The notes under the pieces: model-generated
Database searches by the model: none
What the model saw: the letters and a program-made list of their open reading frames with translations, nothing else
What the model was told of the DNA's origin: nothing
In this document: positions 34,778 to 43,446 of the stretch, piece after piece
How the letters are laid out: the number at the start of each line of letters is the position of its first letter
Numbering within the stretch: the first letter of the stretch is position 1
Source of the DNA: Argonema antarcticum A004/B2
GTDB taxonomy: Bacteria; Cyanobacteriota; Cyanobacteriia; Cyanobacteriales; Aerosakkonemataceae
Length of the DNA stretch: 53,897 bases
Direction of reading: 5' to 3'
NCBI RefSeq assembly: GCF_023333585.1
Contig: NZ_JAIQZN010000046.1
Location: forward strand, 1-53,897
Made by a program: the position numbers and the translations under genes

Positions 34778-35064
34778 TAGGACTTAGTTTTTGCCCCCTA
34801 ACCCCCCAAGTTTGGGGGGAGAAAAGTCCTGTTATATCATGTCCGGTTGCATCGGTTGCCTAAAAAAATCGCTTTCTTATCTGTGTTCATCTGTGTTCAT
34901 CTGTCTTCATCTGTGGTAAAAATCTAACACCTGATGAGAACAGACAATTTCCCGTATCACTCTTACACTACCGATGCAACCGGACATGATATTATCCCCA
35001 AACTTGGTAACAGAAAAGTCCTGTTACCAAGTTTGGGGGGTTAGGGGGCATTGCGTAAGTCCTA
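34778..35064. repeat. Outer inverted-repeat element hosting a nested MITE
   Basis: TAGGACTTA...TGCCCCCTAACCCCCCAA on the left (34778-34818) has its inverted counterpart on the right (35028-35064). Inside the right half is an 18-bp perfect stem with a 7-nt loop (34996-35038, arms CCCCAAACTTGGTAACAG). The nested element at 34834-34992 appears inserted into it. AGGACTTACGCA-like ends occur again at 53827. Confidence 0.75.
34834..34992 (+). repeat. MITE-like element, copy 3 (best preserved)
   Basis: The two ends are perfect 22-bp inverted repeats beginning ATATCATGTCCGGTTGCATC. The interior contains tandem TCTGTGTTCA-type units. At 159 bp with no ORF this is a typical MITE-like size. The perfect ends suggest this is the most recently mobilised of the three copies in the window. 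Confidence 0.9.
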
Positions 35065-35194
35065 ATCACGATATCAGGGGGAGGGTGGCGGTGCAATCGG
35101 AAACGATCGCATTCCCACTTCAACAGCCAGCGTCTGGGTAGGTTAACCTGGAGCAGGTGGCACCAGGATTATCAATCCAAAAACTGATATTGAT

Positions 35195-37453
35195 ATGACG
35201 TCTGTTTATTGCAGTAAGGGACACGAAAACACTGGCAGCAATCTGTTTTGTCAACAGTGCGGCGAAAAGCTGAATCAATCTGCCGCTAAGGGTATTTATG
35301 GAGGAGTGCTGTTAGGCGATCGCTATCGTATTGTACGCGAACTCGGACATGGTGGTTTCGGACGCACCTATCTGGCGAAAGATAGCAACCGCTTTGAGGA
35401 AATTTGCGTCCTCAAGGAATTTGCCCCCCAGGTTCGCGGTACTTACGCATTGCAAAAAGCTTCAGAACTGTTTGAACGGGAAGCTGGCGTCCTCTACAAG
35501 CTGCAACATCCGCAAATCCCACGTTTTCGAGAACTGTTCCGCGTCAAGGTAAATGAGGAAGGACACCTGTTTTTGGTGCAAGACTACGTTGAAGGGGAAA
35601 CCTATCGCGCTTTGTTAGATGCCCGAAAACGTCAAGGAATGCGATTTAATGAGGCAGAAGTCACTCAGCTAATGGTGGAAATTCTGCCTGTGTTGGAGTA
35701 TATCCATTCAATAGGCGTAATTCACCGCGATATTTCCCCAGATAATCTGATGCTGCGGAATTCTGACTTGCTACCGATACTGATTGACTTTGGCGGCGTT
35801 AAGCAAGTGGCAGCTAATGCAGAATCTGAATTTACTCAGGCGGCATCTGGTGGTACTCCTTCTTTTGCGACTCGGTTAGGCAAAATTGGATATGCGCCAA
35901 ATGAACAAATGCAAGTTGGGGTGGTTTATCCCCACAGCGATTTGTACGCTTTGGCAGCAACGGTTTTGGTGTTGTTGACTGGTAAGGAACCGCAACAATT
36001 AATCGATGCCCACAATATGACTTGGAACTGGCGACAGGAAGTTAATCTCAGTTCCAGTTTCGGTGCAATTTTAGATAAAATGTTGGCTAATCGACCGGGC
36101 GATCGCTACCAATCCGCCCGCGAAGTGCTGCAAGTTCTCTCTCCAGCAACGCCCAACTTCCCTCCCACTCAGCCTTTGGCGGGCGGGACGCCCACCCCAC
36201 AAACTCCACAAGTGGCAAGTACAGAAGCTACTGTAGCAGTCACACCGCGCCAACCTGCTGCAACTCCACCAGCTAACCCAGTGACAAGTCCAGTTTCTGG
36301 ATCGGATGGTCTTTTGGGCAAAGTTGTGCTTATATGTGTGTTGGTTGGGATTGCAGGTGCGATCGGCTGGGTATTCGGTAATAAGATATTACCGACAATA
36401 GGGAAAAAACCTTCGCCTAATCCAATCGAGAAACCCACTGTTTCTCCGACGAAAGATCCAGAACCACCGCCACCGCCACAGTTTTCTAAAGAAGAAAGCG
36501 ATCGCAAGGAAGAACTTCGTCAGCGTCGCCAGTCTCTTGGCATTGACTACAATTTCTACGTTAACCTGGTAAATCAGTCATTCTGGGACAAAAATCCCAG
36601 TCAGCGGGGAAAAAGCCTCAGCAACGATCCAAAAGACGAACAGTTGCGGACACAGTGGGACAAAATAGGTGATGAATGGTTGGGTAAGCTGACATTTTTG
36701 AGTGCGGAGTCTCGCAGTGGTTTGGGAAGTTACACTGGAAGCGATCGCAATCGTTGGAAGGCAGAAGTAAATGACCGAAACCTCAGCAGTCGCGCACTTT
36801 ACGATTTAGTTGATGGGGAATTCTTTTATCGCTTTCCCGAACAAGACGGTAAGAAATTTATCGATCGGCCCATCGGTCAAGTTTGGAGTGCGATCGCATC
36901 TGATAAAGTTAATGCTGTCATAAACGGCAGTGCTTTACAAAGAATTGTATTTCCTAAAGGAGCAATTAGCGATCGTGTCAGCGGTACACTTAAACCAGGA
37001 GAAGGTAAAGCCTACATCGCCGGACTTGCAGCAGGTCAACAGATGAAAGTAAATCTGCTTGCAGACTCGCGAATCCTCTTCTCAGTTTATCCTCCCACCA
37101 GCAATCAAAACGCGATACTTGAAGATTCTACCAAGCGAAATTGGTCGGGAACGCTTCCTTCCAAAGGTTTCTACGAATTTGTTATTGTCTCCAAAGCATC
37201 AAAGCCAGTTGATTATCAACTTAACCTCACAGCTGAAAATCCCGCGCCTCCTCCCGAACCTGAACCACCTGCATCACCACCTCCTACGCCTTCTCCTTCA
37301 CTGACTCCCGAACCTACTCCCGAACCCACTCCCGAACCTACTCCCGAACCCACGACCGAACCGACCGCGCCTACTCCCGAACCCACTCCCGAACCGATCG
37401 CGCCTACTCCCGAACCCACTCCCGAACCGACCGCGCCTTCTTCGGGAATTTGA
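35195..37453 (+). CDS. Zinc-ribbon Ser/Thr protein kinase (SpkB-like)
   Basis: The product has 752 residues. An N-terminal zinc ribbon (Cys6, His10, Cys19, Cys22) precedes a complete Hanks-type kinase domain: glycine loop ELGHGGFGRTYLAKD, Lys74 in VLKEF, catalytic Asp179 in HRDISPDN, and Asp198 of the DFG motif. The N-terminal Cys motif is the feature known from cyanobacterial SpkB. A membrane segment (about 374-395) separates it from an extracytoplasmic part with a helical region (about 430-570) and a PPC-like beta domain (about 590-680). The C-terminus is a PEPT/PEPTPEPTA repeat of about 60 residues, possibly a wall-spanning or flexible spacer. It could phosphorylate cytosolic targets in response to an outside signal. 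Confidence 0.9.
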   Translation: MTSVYCSKGHENTGSNLFCQQCGEKLNQSAAKGIYGGVLLGDRYRIVRELGHGGFGRTYLAKDSNRFEEICVLKEFAPQVRGTYALQKASELFEREAGVLYKLQHPQIPRFRELFRVKVNEEGHLFLVQDYVEGETYRALLDARKRQGMRFNEAEVTQLMVEILPVLEYIHSIGVIHRDISPDNLMLRNSDLLPILIDFGGVKQVAANAESEFTQAASGGTPSFATRLGKIGYAPNEQMQVGVVYPHSDLYALAATVLVLLTGKEPQQLIDAHNMTWNWRQEVNLSSSFGAILDKMLANRPGDRYQSAREVLQVLSPATPNFPPTQPLAGGTPTPQTPQVASTEATVAVTPRQPAATPPANPVTSPVSGSDGLLGKVVLICVLVGIAGAIGWVFGNKILPTIGKKPSPNPIEKPTVSPTKDPEPPPPPQFSKEESDRKEELRQRRQSLGIDYNFYVNLVNQSFWDKNPSQRGKSLSNDPKDEQLRTQWDKIGDEWLGKLTFLSAESRSGLGSYTGSDRNRWKAEVNDRNLSSRALYDLVDGEFFYRFPEQDGKKFIDRPIGQVWSAIASDKVNAVINGSALQRIVFPKGAISDRVSGTLKPGEGKAYIAGLAAGQQMKVNLLADSRILFSVYPPTSNQNAILEDSTKRNWSGTLPSKGFYEFVIVSKASKPVDYQLNLTAENPAPPPEPEPPASPPPTPSPSLTPEPTPEPTPEPTPEPTTEPTAPTPEPTPEPIAPTPEPTPEPTAPSSGI

Positions 37454-37467
37454 CCGAATTAGGGTAG

Positions 37468-37998
37468 TTGCCTTGGGAATTGCGATCGCAACTTTATAGA
37501 CCATTCTATGATGAATTACATACTTTAATTTATGCTGATGACACAAGTTTAGGGTTATGGAAAACAAAGTTGAAAGAGTGGGAACGAGAATTTTATAATT
37601 CTCCGATATTTAATAACCAACTTTATCTACAATGGCATAATCTGGAAGATAAAATAAACAGTACAAATCCAGATTTATGGAGTTTTAATCAAGAAGTATC
37701 TGCGTATATTATAGATAAAAAACGCCCTTTTTCGATTTTTAATAGTTCTGGTTATGTTTCTTTGTTTCAGGATGATTTGCTATGTGATTTAGTTTTTATC
37801 GATTTCTGTATTAATACTCTGAAATTAAACTATCCAAAGCCAGAATGGGAAGCATTAAGCTCTTTACTGACAAATTCTAGTTGTCTACTAATGTTGAAAA
37901 AAATTTGCGTAGTTAGCGATCGCCCGTATCTGATATCGCACGATATCTCTTCTGAGTTTAACAATTCTCTGCTTATTAAATTTACTAATGATTTGTAA
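37468..37998 (+). CDS. Hypothetical protein with uncertain start
   Basis: The open frame gives up to 176 residues from a TTG at 37468; there is no in-frame ATG until near the C-terminus. The sequence (LWKTKLKEWEREFYNSPIFN; LWSFNQEVSAYIIDKKRPF) is aromatic-rich and soluble-looking with no motif I recognise. It starts 15 bp after the kinase stop. A 5'-truncated gene is as likely as TTG initiation. AT-rich codon use resembles its neighbours. Confidence 0.45.
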   Translation: MPWELRSQLYRPFYDELHTLIYADDTSLGLWKTKLKEWEREFYNSPIFNNQLYLQWHNLEDKINSTNPDLWSFNQEVSAYIIDKKRPFSIFNSSGYVSLFQDDLLCDLVFIDFCINTLKLNYPKPEWEALSSLLTNSSCLLMLKKICVVSDRPYLISHDISSEFNNSLLIKFTNDL

Positions 37999-38042
37999 GC
38001 TTTGAGAACCAAGTAGTAGGGTGCAGCTTAATGAGGGAAAAA

Positions 38043-38594
38043 TCAGCGAATCGGTGATTCGTTCGCCATTGAATAAGCCATAAAAAGAATATTTTGGCGT
38101 TCTTCGGCTAAAAAACTAACTGTGTAAATCATCCCATCCTGTTGCCACATTACCGATGAAAAGGTATTGGGCGGACTTTGCTTTTGTCCCTCCAGCAGAT
38201 ATCCTTTAATTCCTCTTGCCAACGTGATTACTTGCGCTGCGGCTTGGTGTTGTATAAATTCTCGCTGCGCGTTGGCGGAACTTTGGCTAGCTACCGAAAA
38301 GCTGCCTACCAAACAGGGAAAGCCGCCAGAGTCGCAACTAAACAAGCCAACAGTTAAACCCGCTGGAGTTGTGGAGGGAAAAACGCGCACAGTCAGTTCG
38401 CTGATGAAATCTTCGTCAGCCGGACCACCGAGAAGAATTCGAGATGGCAAACGCATTTTCCAACCCGGTGGGACGCTATTGCCGATCGCATTTAAGTAAG
38501 GGGTAAAAATTTCGGCTGGAACGGCGGAAGCTTTAACTGGAATGCCGATCGCAGCTAGGATGATTGGTAATGCTAAGAATTTGCGCCAGAACAT
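38043..38594 (-). CDS. Secreted hypothetical protein
   Basis: The product has about 183 residues from the ATG at 38594, which places a clear signal peptide at the N-terminus (FLALPIILAAIGIPVKASA). A TTG 36 nt upstream overlaps the methyltransferase stop and is less convincing. The mature part has two cysteines in FSCDSGGFPCLVG that could form a disulfide, and a C-terminal VSFLAEERQNILFMAYS strand. The family was not recognised. It is the last gene of a four-gene minus-strand run (ATPase, DUF4276, methyltransferase, this gene). Confidence 0.65.
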   Translation of the reverse strand: MFWRKFLALPIILAAIGIPVKASAVPAEIFTPYLNAIGNSVPPGWKMRLPSRILLGGPADEDFISELTVRVFPSTTPAGLTVGLFSCDSGGFPCLVGSFSVASQSSANAQREFIQHQAAAQVITLARGIKGYLLEGQKQSPPNTFSSVMWQQDGMIYTVSFLAEERQNILFMAYSMANESPIR

Positions 38595-38626
38595 TTGATA
38601 TAAAAAACTTGTTATTCTATATAATA

Positions 38627-39364
38627 TCAATCATTACCGCTTAAACGTTTATTTCTATAGAGGTAATCGTATTTAGATAATTTCTCAACGCAGTCATATA
38701 AATTTGATATGTACGCTTCTATTTCTTCTAGGGCTTGGTCATCCAAGCACTCTATTAATATATAATTGGGTTGATATTTGTTGAAATCCAAACCTTTTAA
38801 TACATTTAGTTCAAAACCTTCCACATCTAGAGAAAAGAAATCTATCTCTGTAACTTTTACTTCATCTAGTAGATCTGTCAGCGTTCTAGCTGGCACTTCA
38901 ACTACATAAGGTGTGATATCATAATATTTTTTCGCAATTTCTAAATGACCCGCTTCTGACTGGGAAGATTTAAAAGACCCTTTGACTAAAGACATGAGGT
39001 TTCCGTAGTTCATTTCCACGGTAGCCGATGAATAGTCAGAAGACACCAAAGCACAATTAAAAACTTTTGATTTGGGACGTTCTTTTACGCACTCTCGATA
39101 AAGTTCGGGAATGGGTTCAATTAAAATTCCCGTCCAATTCTTAAAGCGTTCCAAATAATAAGTGTTGCTTTCCGAAAAACCATCGTTAGCCCCAACTTCG
39201 ATAAAAAAACCTTGAGTTGGGAGATATTTGGCTAATTTTAGATCGAGTCCCTCTTTACCAGGTTTGGAATAGCGATCGCTTCCCCAAAACTCAAACCAAC
39301 GACGACGCGATCGTTTCAGCGATTTCTTTAATTTTGACGGTAGTAACATAGTTTCTAATCTCAC
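38627..39364 (-). CDS. FkbM family methyltransferase
   Basis: The product has 245 residues. The S-adenosylmethionine-binding motif is FFIEVGANDGFSESNTYYLE (residues about 53-72). It is followed by the acidic strand GILIEPIPELYRECV and the family signature IDFFSLDVEGFELNVLKGLDF. FkbM-type enzymes methylate hydroxyl groups on sugars or polyketides; the substrate is unknown here. The gene overlaps the DUF4276 gene by 4 bp and so is probably translationally coupled to it. Confidence 0.88.
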   Translation of the reverse strand: MRLETMLLPSKLKKSLKRSRRRWFEFWGSDRYSKPGKEGLDLKLAKYLPTQGFFIEVGANDGFSESNTYYLERFKNWTGILIEPIPELYRECVKERPKSKVFNCALVSSDYSSATVEMNYGNLMSLVKGSFKSSQSEAGHLEIAKKYYDITPYVVEVPARTLTDLLDEVKVTEIDFFSLDVEGFELNVLKGLDFNKYQPNYILIECLDDQALEEIEAYISNLYDCVEKLSKYDYLYRNKRLSGND

Positions 39365-39963
39365 ACAAAGTTGATAATTCTTCTTAGTCCATCCCGAAAA
39401 ACTTGAAAACTTCTAGATTGGTTGTTTTCCACATCCATGTGAGGAGTAACCCTCTGGGCAAATTCACTTTTTTGTAAACCAGTTTCATAGCCATATTTTT
39501 TTAAAATTCGATCTAATTGTTCCCATGTTCCACCTTTTATCGCATCTGGATTCCGAAACTTCGCTTGCTGCGATAAAGAATCGGGAATCTTTTCATATTC
39601 AGCGCGGATTGCTGGGACATCACCTAGAAACCATGACTCCAACTCTTCCACAACAATTCGATGGAGAACTATATTTCCTTTCTTTTTAGTGACTACACTG
39701 CTAGCCTCGCACAGTCTTTTCTTTAATTCTATACAATCTTCTCTATCTTCGTCAACTAAGACTACAATTCGGCAATCATCTGTAACAAAATTAGCATAAG
39801 CTTGCATCCTTTGGGGGAGCCTTTGTAGAAGTCTATCTTTATTTTGAAAATTATGAATTTTCAAAATATGCTCGCTGCCTATGATTTTAGGAACAATAAT
39901 ACTCAAAGTTACTTCGGTTGAATATTCTTCTACCAGAAACTCTATGTACATGATTGCTCTCAT
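39361..39963 (-). CDS. DUF4276 family, TOPRIM-like protein
   Basis: The product has 200 residues. It has the features of DUF4276: a Glu in the first strand (EFLVEEYSTEVTLSIIVPKI) and an acidic cluster at a strand end (IVVLVDEDREDCIELKKRL). Together these look like the Glu and Asp-x-Asp metal site of TOPRIM nucleases. The later ESWFLGD and RNPDAIKGGTWEQL motifs are also family-typical. DUF4276 genes commonly sit next to an AAA ATPase, as here, where the ATPase stop overlaps this start (TAATG). By analogy to OLD, PARIS and RloAB pairs it may be the effector of a defence system; this is inference. Met5 is a possible alternative start. Confidence 0.78.
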   Translation of the reverse strand: MRAIMYIEFLVEEYSTEVTLSIIVPKIIGSEHILKIHNFQNKDRLLQRLPQRMQAYANFVTDDCRIVVLVDEDREDCIELKKRLCEASSVVTKKKGNIVLHRIVVEELESWFLGDVPAIRAEYEKIPDSLSQQAKFRNPDAIKGGTWEQLDRILKKYGYETGLQKSEFAQRVTPHMDVENNQSRSFQVFRDGLRRIINFV

Positions 39964-41135
39964 TAGTAAGGTAATCCTCTAAGATATCCTTCAGACCAAA
40001 GATCGCCTAAGCCTGCCTTTGATTCTATAAAATTCTTTGCATCTGGTATTTGATCTGCCCTTGTAACAGTTGCATAGCCATCATCCTCTCTTTGAAAAAT
40101 CCAAAGGGTTTTAGCATCTTTGATGGTATTTACAAAAAATGGGGAATGAGTTGATATAAAAACTTGTGCGCGTTGAGAATAAGCCAGTAACTCTTCGCTA
40201 AGTTGTTCAAGCAGTCGATGGTGCAGCCCATTTTCAGGTTCTTCAATGCAAAGTAATTGAGGTGGATTTGGATCGTTTAATAATATCAAATAAGCCAGTA
40301 ACTTAAGTGTTCCATCCGATGCAAATCTTGCTAAAAATGGTTTACTAAACGGTGCATCTTTGAACAATAGAGCCAGTCTACCATCAATCGTTTGCTCGGA
40401 ATCAACTCGCTCTAATTTGGGAACACGCTGAGCCAGTCGCTTAAGAATTATGGATAAAACTTCTGGATGTTCATCGGCAAGGTATTGGACTACATTAGCG
40501 ATATTATCACCTTCACGAGAAAGATGTTCCATTGCACCGACAACTGCTAGCTGACGGGCTTGATCTGGGATAAAATAGGAGAGAAACCATCCCTCAATAA
40601 AACGTCGCAGGCTAGCCACACGCGGATTATCTGATAATTGACCAATTGTTTTAATAGCAAGAGAACTTGCGTCATCCATTTTGTAGTAGATTCGGCGGTC
40701 ATTGAGTTCAGGATTTTCACCGCTAATCACATCGCCTTCGCCATTCTCAAACTTAAGAAAGTCAAACGGTTTGCCATGAGAGCCTCGTTTCCATTGCAGA
40801 GTTTCTCTGGAAACAATTGGTGAGCCATTTTGTAGACCGATGGCAACAGTGTAAGTTATGAGTGGAGTTGGTTTATCTTCACGGTATTTAATGACTATTT
40901 CAATTTCTTTACTTTTGCAGTCACGAGAGATGACTTCTTGAAATCGTCCCCGCTTTTCTAGAGCTTTGCGAACATTAGTAGTTAAGCAATCTGATAAAAA
41001 ACCTATCACATCAAAAAAGGTTGTCTTGCCACTACCATTAGGGCCAAGAAAAAGGGAAAAAGGTTTGATATCTTTCAGTGTGACATTTTGCAGCACGCGA
41101 TAGTTTTTAACCGAAATTTGTTCAATCCTTGCCAT
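39963..41135 (-). CDS. AAA family ATPase (RecF/OLD-like)
   Basis: The product has about 390 residues from the ATG at 41135 (MARIEQISVKNYRVL); an ORF extension to 41192 adds residues unlike the family. The Walker A motif is LFLGPNGSGKTTFFDVIGFL. An ABC-like signature follows (SDGTLKLLAYLILL), then Walker B (LLCIEEPENGLHH) and the switch histidine (FISTHSPFFVN). This is the AAA_21/AAA_15 type found in OLD and RecF relatives. Its partner DUF4276 follows with a 1-nt stop/start overlap. The ATPase probably senses a signal such as phage DNA or protein and controls the partner; not shown here. Confidence 0.88.
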   Translation of the reverse strand: MARIEQISVKNYRVLQNVTLKDIKPFSLFLGPNGSGKTTFFDVIGFLSDCLTTNVRKALEKRGRFQEVISRDCKSKEIEIVIKYREDKPTPLITYTVAIGLQNGSPIVSRETLQWKRGSHGKPFDFLKFENGEGDVISGENPELNDRRIYYKMDDASSLAIKTIGQLSDNPRVASLRRFIEGWFLSYFIPDQARQLAVVGAMEHLSREGDNIANVVQYLADEHPEVLSIILKRLAQRVPKLERVDSEQTIDGRLALLFKDAPFSKPFLARFASDGTLKLLAYLILLNDPNPPQLLCIEEPENGLHHRLLEQLSEELLAYSQRAQVFISTHSPFFVNTIKDAKTLWIFQREDDGYATVTRADQIPDAKNFIESKAGLGDLWSEGYLRGLPY

Positions 41136-41195
41136 TACGCCTTCACTTCCACAAGTTTGGTGGTGCGGTTGCCAGAGATGTCTAATAAACATACT

Positions 41196-41219
41196 AAGGG
41201 TACGGCCTACCGTACCCTT
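41196..41219. terminator. Hairpin between pgk and the ATPase gene
   Basis: AAGGGTACGG and CCGTACCCTT form a perfect 10-bp stem with a CCTA loop. It lies downstream of the minus-strand pgk gene and upstream of the ATPase gene. No long T-tract follows on either strand, so it may instead be a repeat or an imperfect terminator. A second stem (AGCTTAAG...CTTAAGCT) overlaps the pgk stop. Confidence 0.45.
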
Positions 41220-41273
41220 GCTAAAGTTGTCAGAAATTAGTGGATTTTTACAGTAGCTTAAGAGGTAATTTTC

Positions 41274-42476
41274 TTAAGCTTCATCTAGGGCTGCAATACC
41301 CGGTAACACCTTACCTTCGAGCAATTCCAGACTAGCACCGCCGCCGGTTGAAATGTGGCTCATTTGTTCAGCCACACCCACTTTTTCCACAGCAGCAACA
41401 GAGTCGCCGCCGCCGATGATGGTATCAGTGCCGTTCTTGGTAAGATCGGCAAGAGTGCGTGCGATCGCTTCCGTACCAGCCGCAAACTTATCAAACTCAA
41501 ACACACCCATTGGCCCATTCCACAGAACCGATTTGCAATCAGCCAGCGCTGACTGGAAAGTTTTCACCGAATCCGGGCCAATATCCAAACCCATCCAACC
41601 ATCGGGGATATTCTCAACGCTGACAATTTGGGAATCAGCATCAGCAGCGAACTTATCGGCCACCACTACATCCGTAGGTAATAGCAACTGCACGCCCCGT
41701 TCCTTAGCCTTAGCTTCCAGAGTCTTCGCCAGTTCCAGTTTATCTTCTTCCACGAGCGACTTACCGACGTTGAGGCCGCGAGCCTTGTAGAACGTGAAGA
41801 TCATACCGCCACCGATGATCAACTTATCGCACTTATCCAACAGGGTTTCGATCACACCAATCTTACTGGAAACCTTAGAGCCACCGATAATTGCAGCTAG
41901 AGGACGCTTGGGATTTTCGATCGCATTTTGCAGATATTGCAATTCCTTCTCAATCAAATACCCAGCCACAGAAGGACTGAGATACTTAGTCACACCTTCG
42001 GTAGAAGCATGAGCGCGGTGAGCAGTCCCAAAAGCATCATTAACATACAAATCTGCATTTGCAGCCAATTTTTTGGCGAATTCCGGGTCGTTCTTCTCCT
42101 CTTCCGGGTGGAAGCGGACATTTTCCAGCAACAGCACTTGACCGTTTTGCATCGCCCCTACTTTAGCAGCAGCCTCATCGCCGATGCAGTCATCAGTTTT
42201 GACAACTTCCTGACCCAGCAACTCCGAGAGGCGTTTGGCAACAGGCGTCAGGCGATATTTCTCATCCACACCCTTGGGACGCCCGAAGTGGCTGCACAGA
42301 ATTACTTTAGCTCCCTTACCAGTCAAATCATTAATTGTGGGCAAAGCAGCCCGAATGCGGGTATCATCCGTAATGTTGCCAGCGTCATCCAGCGGTACGT
42401 TAAAGTCGGCCCGAACCAAGACCCGTTTGCCAGCTAAGTCTGACGACGACAAATTTGCTACAGTTTTTTTGGACAC
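41274..42476 (-). CDS. pgk: Phosphoglycerate kinase
   Basis: The product has 400 residues, the normal size. It carries the substrate-binding N-terminal motif [20 protein letters not shown], the SHFGRPKG motif, the hinge region with [15 protein letters not shown], and the nucleotide-binding [11 protein letters not shown] and [14 protein letters not shown] motifs. The enzyme interconverts 1,3-bisphosphoglycerate and 3-phosphoglycerate, in glycolysis and the Calvin cycle. Translation starts at GTG, with AGGAGG 8 nt upstream. It is divergent from the universal stress protein gene. Confidence 0.98.
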   Translation of the reverse strand: MSKKTVANLSSSDLAGKRVLVRADFNVPLDDAGNITDDTRIRAALPTINDLTGKGAKVILCSHFGRPKGVDEKYRLTPVAKRLSELLGQEVVKTDDCIGDEAAAKVGAMQNGQVLLLENVRFHPEEEKNDPEFAKKLAANADLYVNDAFGTAHRAHASTEGVTKYLSPSVAGYLIEKELQYLQNAIENPKRPLAAIIGGSKVSSKIGVIETLLDKCDKLIIGGGMIFTFYKARGLNVGKSLVEEDKLELAKTLEAKAKERGVQLLLPTDVVVADKFAADADSQIVSVENIPDGWMGLDIGPDSVKTFQSALADCKSVLWNGPMGVFEFDKFAAGTEAIARTLADLTKNGTDTIIGGGDSVAAVEKVGVAEQMSHISTGGGASLELLEGKVLPGIAALDEA

Positions 42477-42586
42477 CGAAAAAACCTCCTAATCACTTTG
42501 TTTCACCGAATCTGCGTGGCATCGGTCGTCCGTTCTGTCTACGCAGTCCACATTTTACCGGAGTCAGGGATCACCAGGTACGTGCA

Positions 42587-43000
42587 ATGTTCAAGACAGT
42601 TTTATTTCCAGTCGATCAAAGTCGAGAAGCCCGCGAAGCGGCAGATGTGGTTGTTGAGGTCGTCAAAAAGTACGGCAGTCGCCTGATCTTGCTATCTGTT
42701 GTAGAGCCCCCGCCCTCAGAGGGGGAGTCTGCCAACCCGGATGCGATGACTTCGCCAGAGGCAGTGGCACAACTGCTCAAAACGGCCCAGTCGCTGTTTG
42801 CCGAGCAAGGAATTCAAGCCGAAATCCTCGAACGTGAAGGCAATCCTGCTTTCACTATCTGCGATGTAGCAGACGAAATAGAAGCGGATTTAATCGTGAT
42901 GGGTTGCCGAGGACTGGGTTTGACCGAAGATGGAGTTGCCGAAAGCGTAACTAATCGCGTAATTAACCTGTCTCCATGCCCAGTGTTGATTGTGCCTTAG
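42587..43000 (+). CDS. Universal stress protein (UspA family)
   Basis: The product has 137 residues from the ATG at 42587 (MFKTVLFPVDQSREAREAAD). The longer open frame to 42455 is an artefact reading through the pgk promoter region. The C-terminal ATP-binding signature of UspA-type proteins is present (IVMGCRGLGLTEDGVAESV, then NLSPCPVLIVP). It probably acts in general stress resistance as a nucleotide-binding protein. It is divergent from pgk, with 110 bp between them. Confidence 0.92.
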   Translation: MFKTVLFPVDQSREAREAADVVVEVVKKYGSRLILLSVVEPPPSEGESANPDAMTSPEAVAQLLKTAQSLFAEQGIQAEILEREGNPAFTICDVADEIEADLIVMGCRGLGLTEDGVAESVTNRVINLSPCPVLIVP

Positions 43001-43193
43001 TTTATCTTTGATACTGAGGGGAATATAAAACGACATGGTACGTCTGAGTTTTAACTCTGTTATCCCTTCAGCATTCGAGGCAGGTTAACAGGGCCAAACG
43101 GCACAACCTTACAAGTTAAAACTGTTTAGATAGTCACCTCCTTGGACACCAAGTTTGTCACCTTAGTACCCGATTAGCAAGAGGTAAAAAACT

Positions 43194-43415
43194 ATCAAAT
43201 TCGATCTATTCACACAGGTAGTATTGCGCGAAGACATCCCTAAGTACGGTCTGAAAAAAGGTGAGATGGCGACTATTGTTGAGCATTACCCCATGTCAGA
43301 AAGTCAAGAAGACGGTTATAGTTTGGAAGGCTTTAACGTCGAAACAATCACTGTTGAAGTTGCAGAATCCCAGATTGAAAGAGTAAAGGCTTCTGTCTCC
43401 CAGTTTGTGGTTTGA
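43194..43415 (+). CDS. DUF4926 family protein with non-canonical start
   Basis: The DUF4926-type sequence reads IKFDLFTQVVLREDIPKYGL, then KKGEMATIVEHYPM and GFNVETITVEV. The homology starts at an ATC codon (43194), just downstream of an in-frame TAA (43185) and of GAGG at 43181. The first conventional start in frame, TTG at 43224, would cut off the conserved IKFDLFTQVV stretch. Either ATC is used or the gene has lost its start codon. The product would have about 73 residues. These small proteins are often found near toxin-antitoxin or accessory genes. Here it precedes the GTPase gene by 31 bp. Confidence 0.65.
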   Translation: MKFDLFTQVVLREDIPKYGLKKGEMATIVEHYPMSESQEDGYSLEGFNVETITVEVAESQIERVKASVSQFVV

Positions 43416-43446
43416 CAAGCTTTTTCTAAACTTAAACTAAAATCCT

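Noticed and set aside
37216-37567. Minus-strand Gly/Ser/Val-rich and Arg/Gly-rich ORFs
   Set aside because: They are antisense readings of the PEPT repeat codons of the kinase gene.
41353-42492. Several plus-strand ORFs of 65-169 codons
   Set aside because: All are antisense shadows of pgk, whose reading frame is unambiguous.
43001-43180. Possible tRNA or small RNA between usp and the DUF4926 gene
   Set aside because: Weak local pairing only; no cloverleaf, T-loop or anticodon arm could be drawn.
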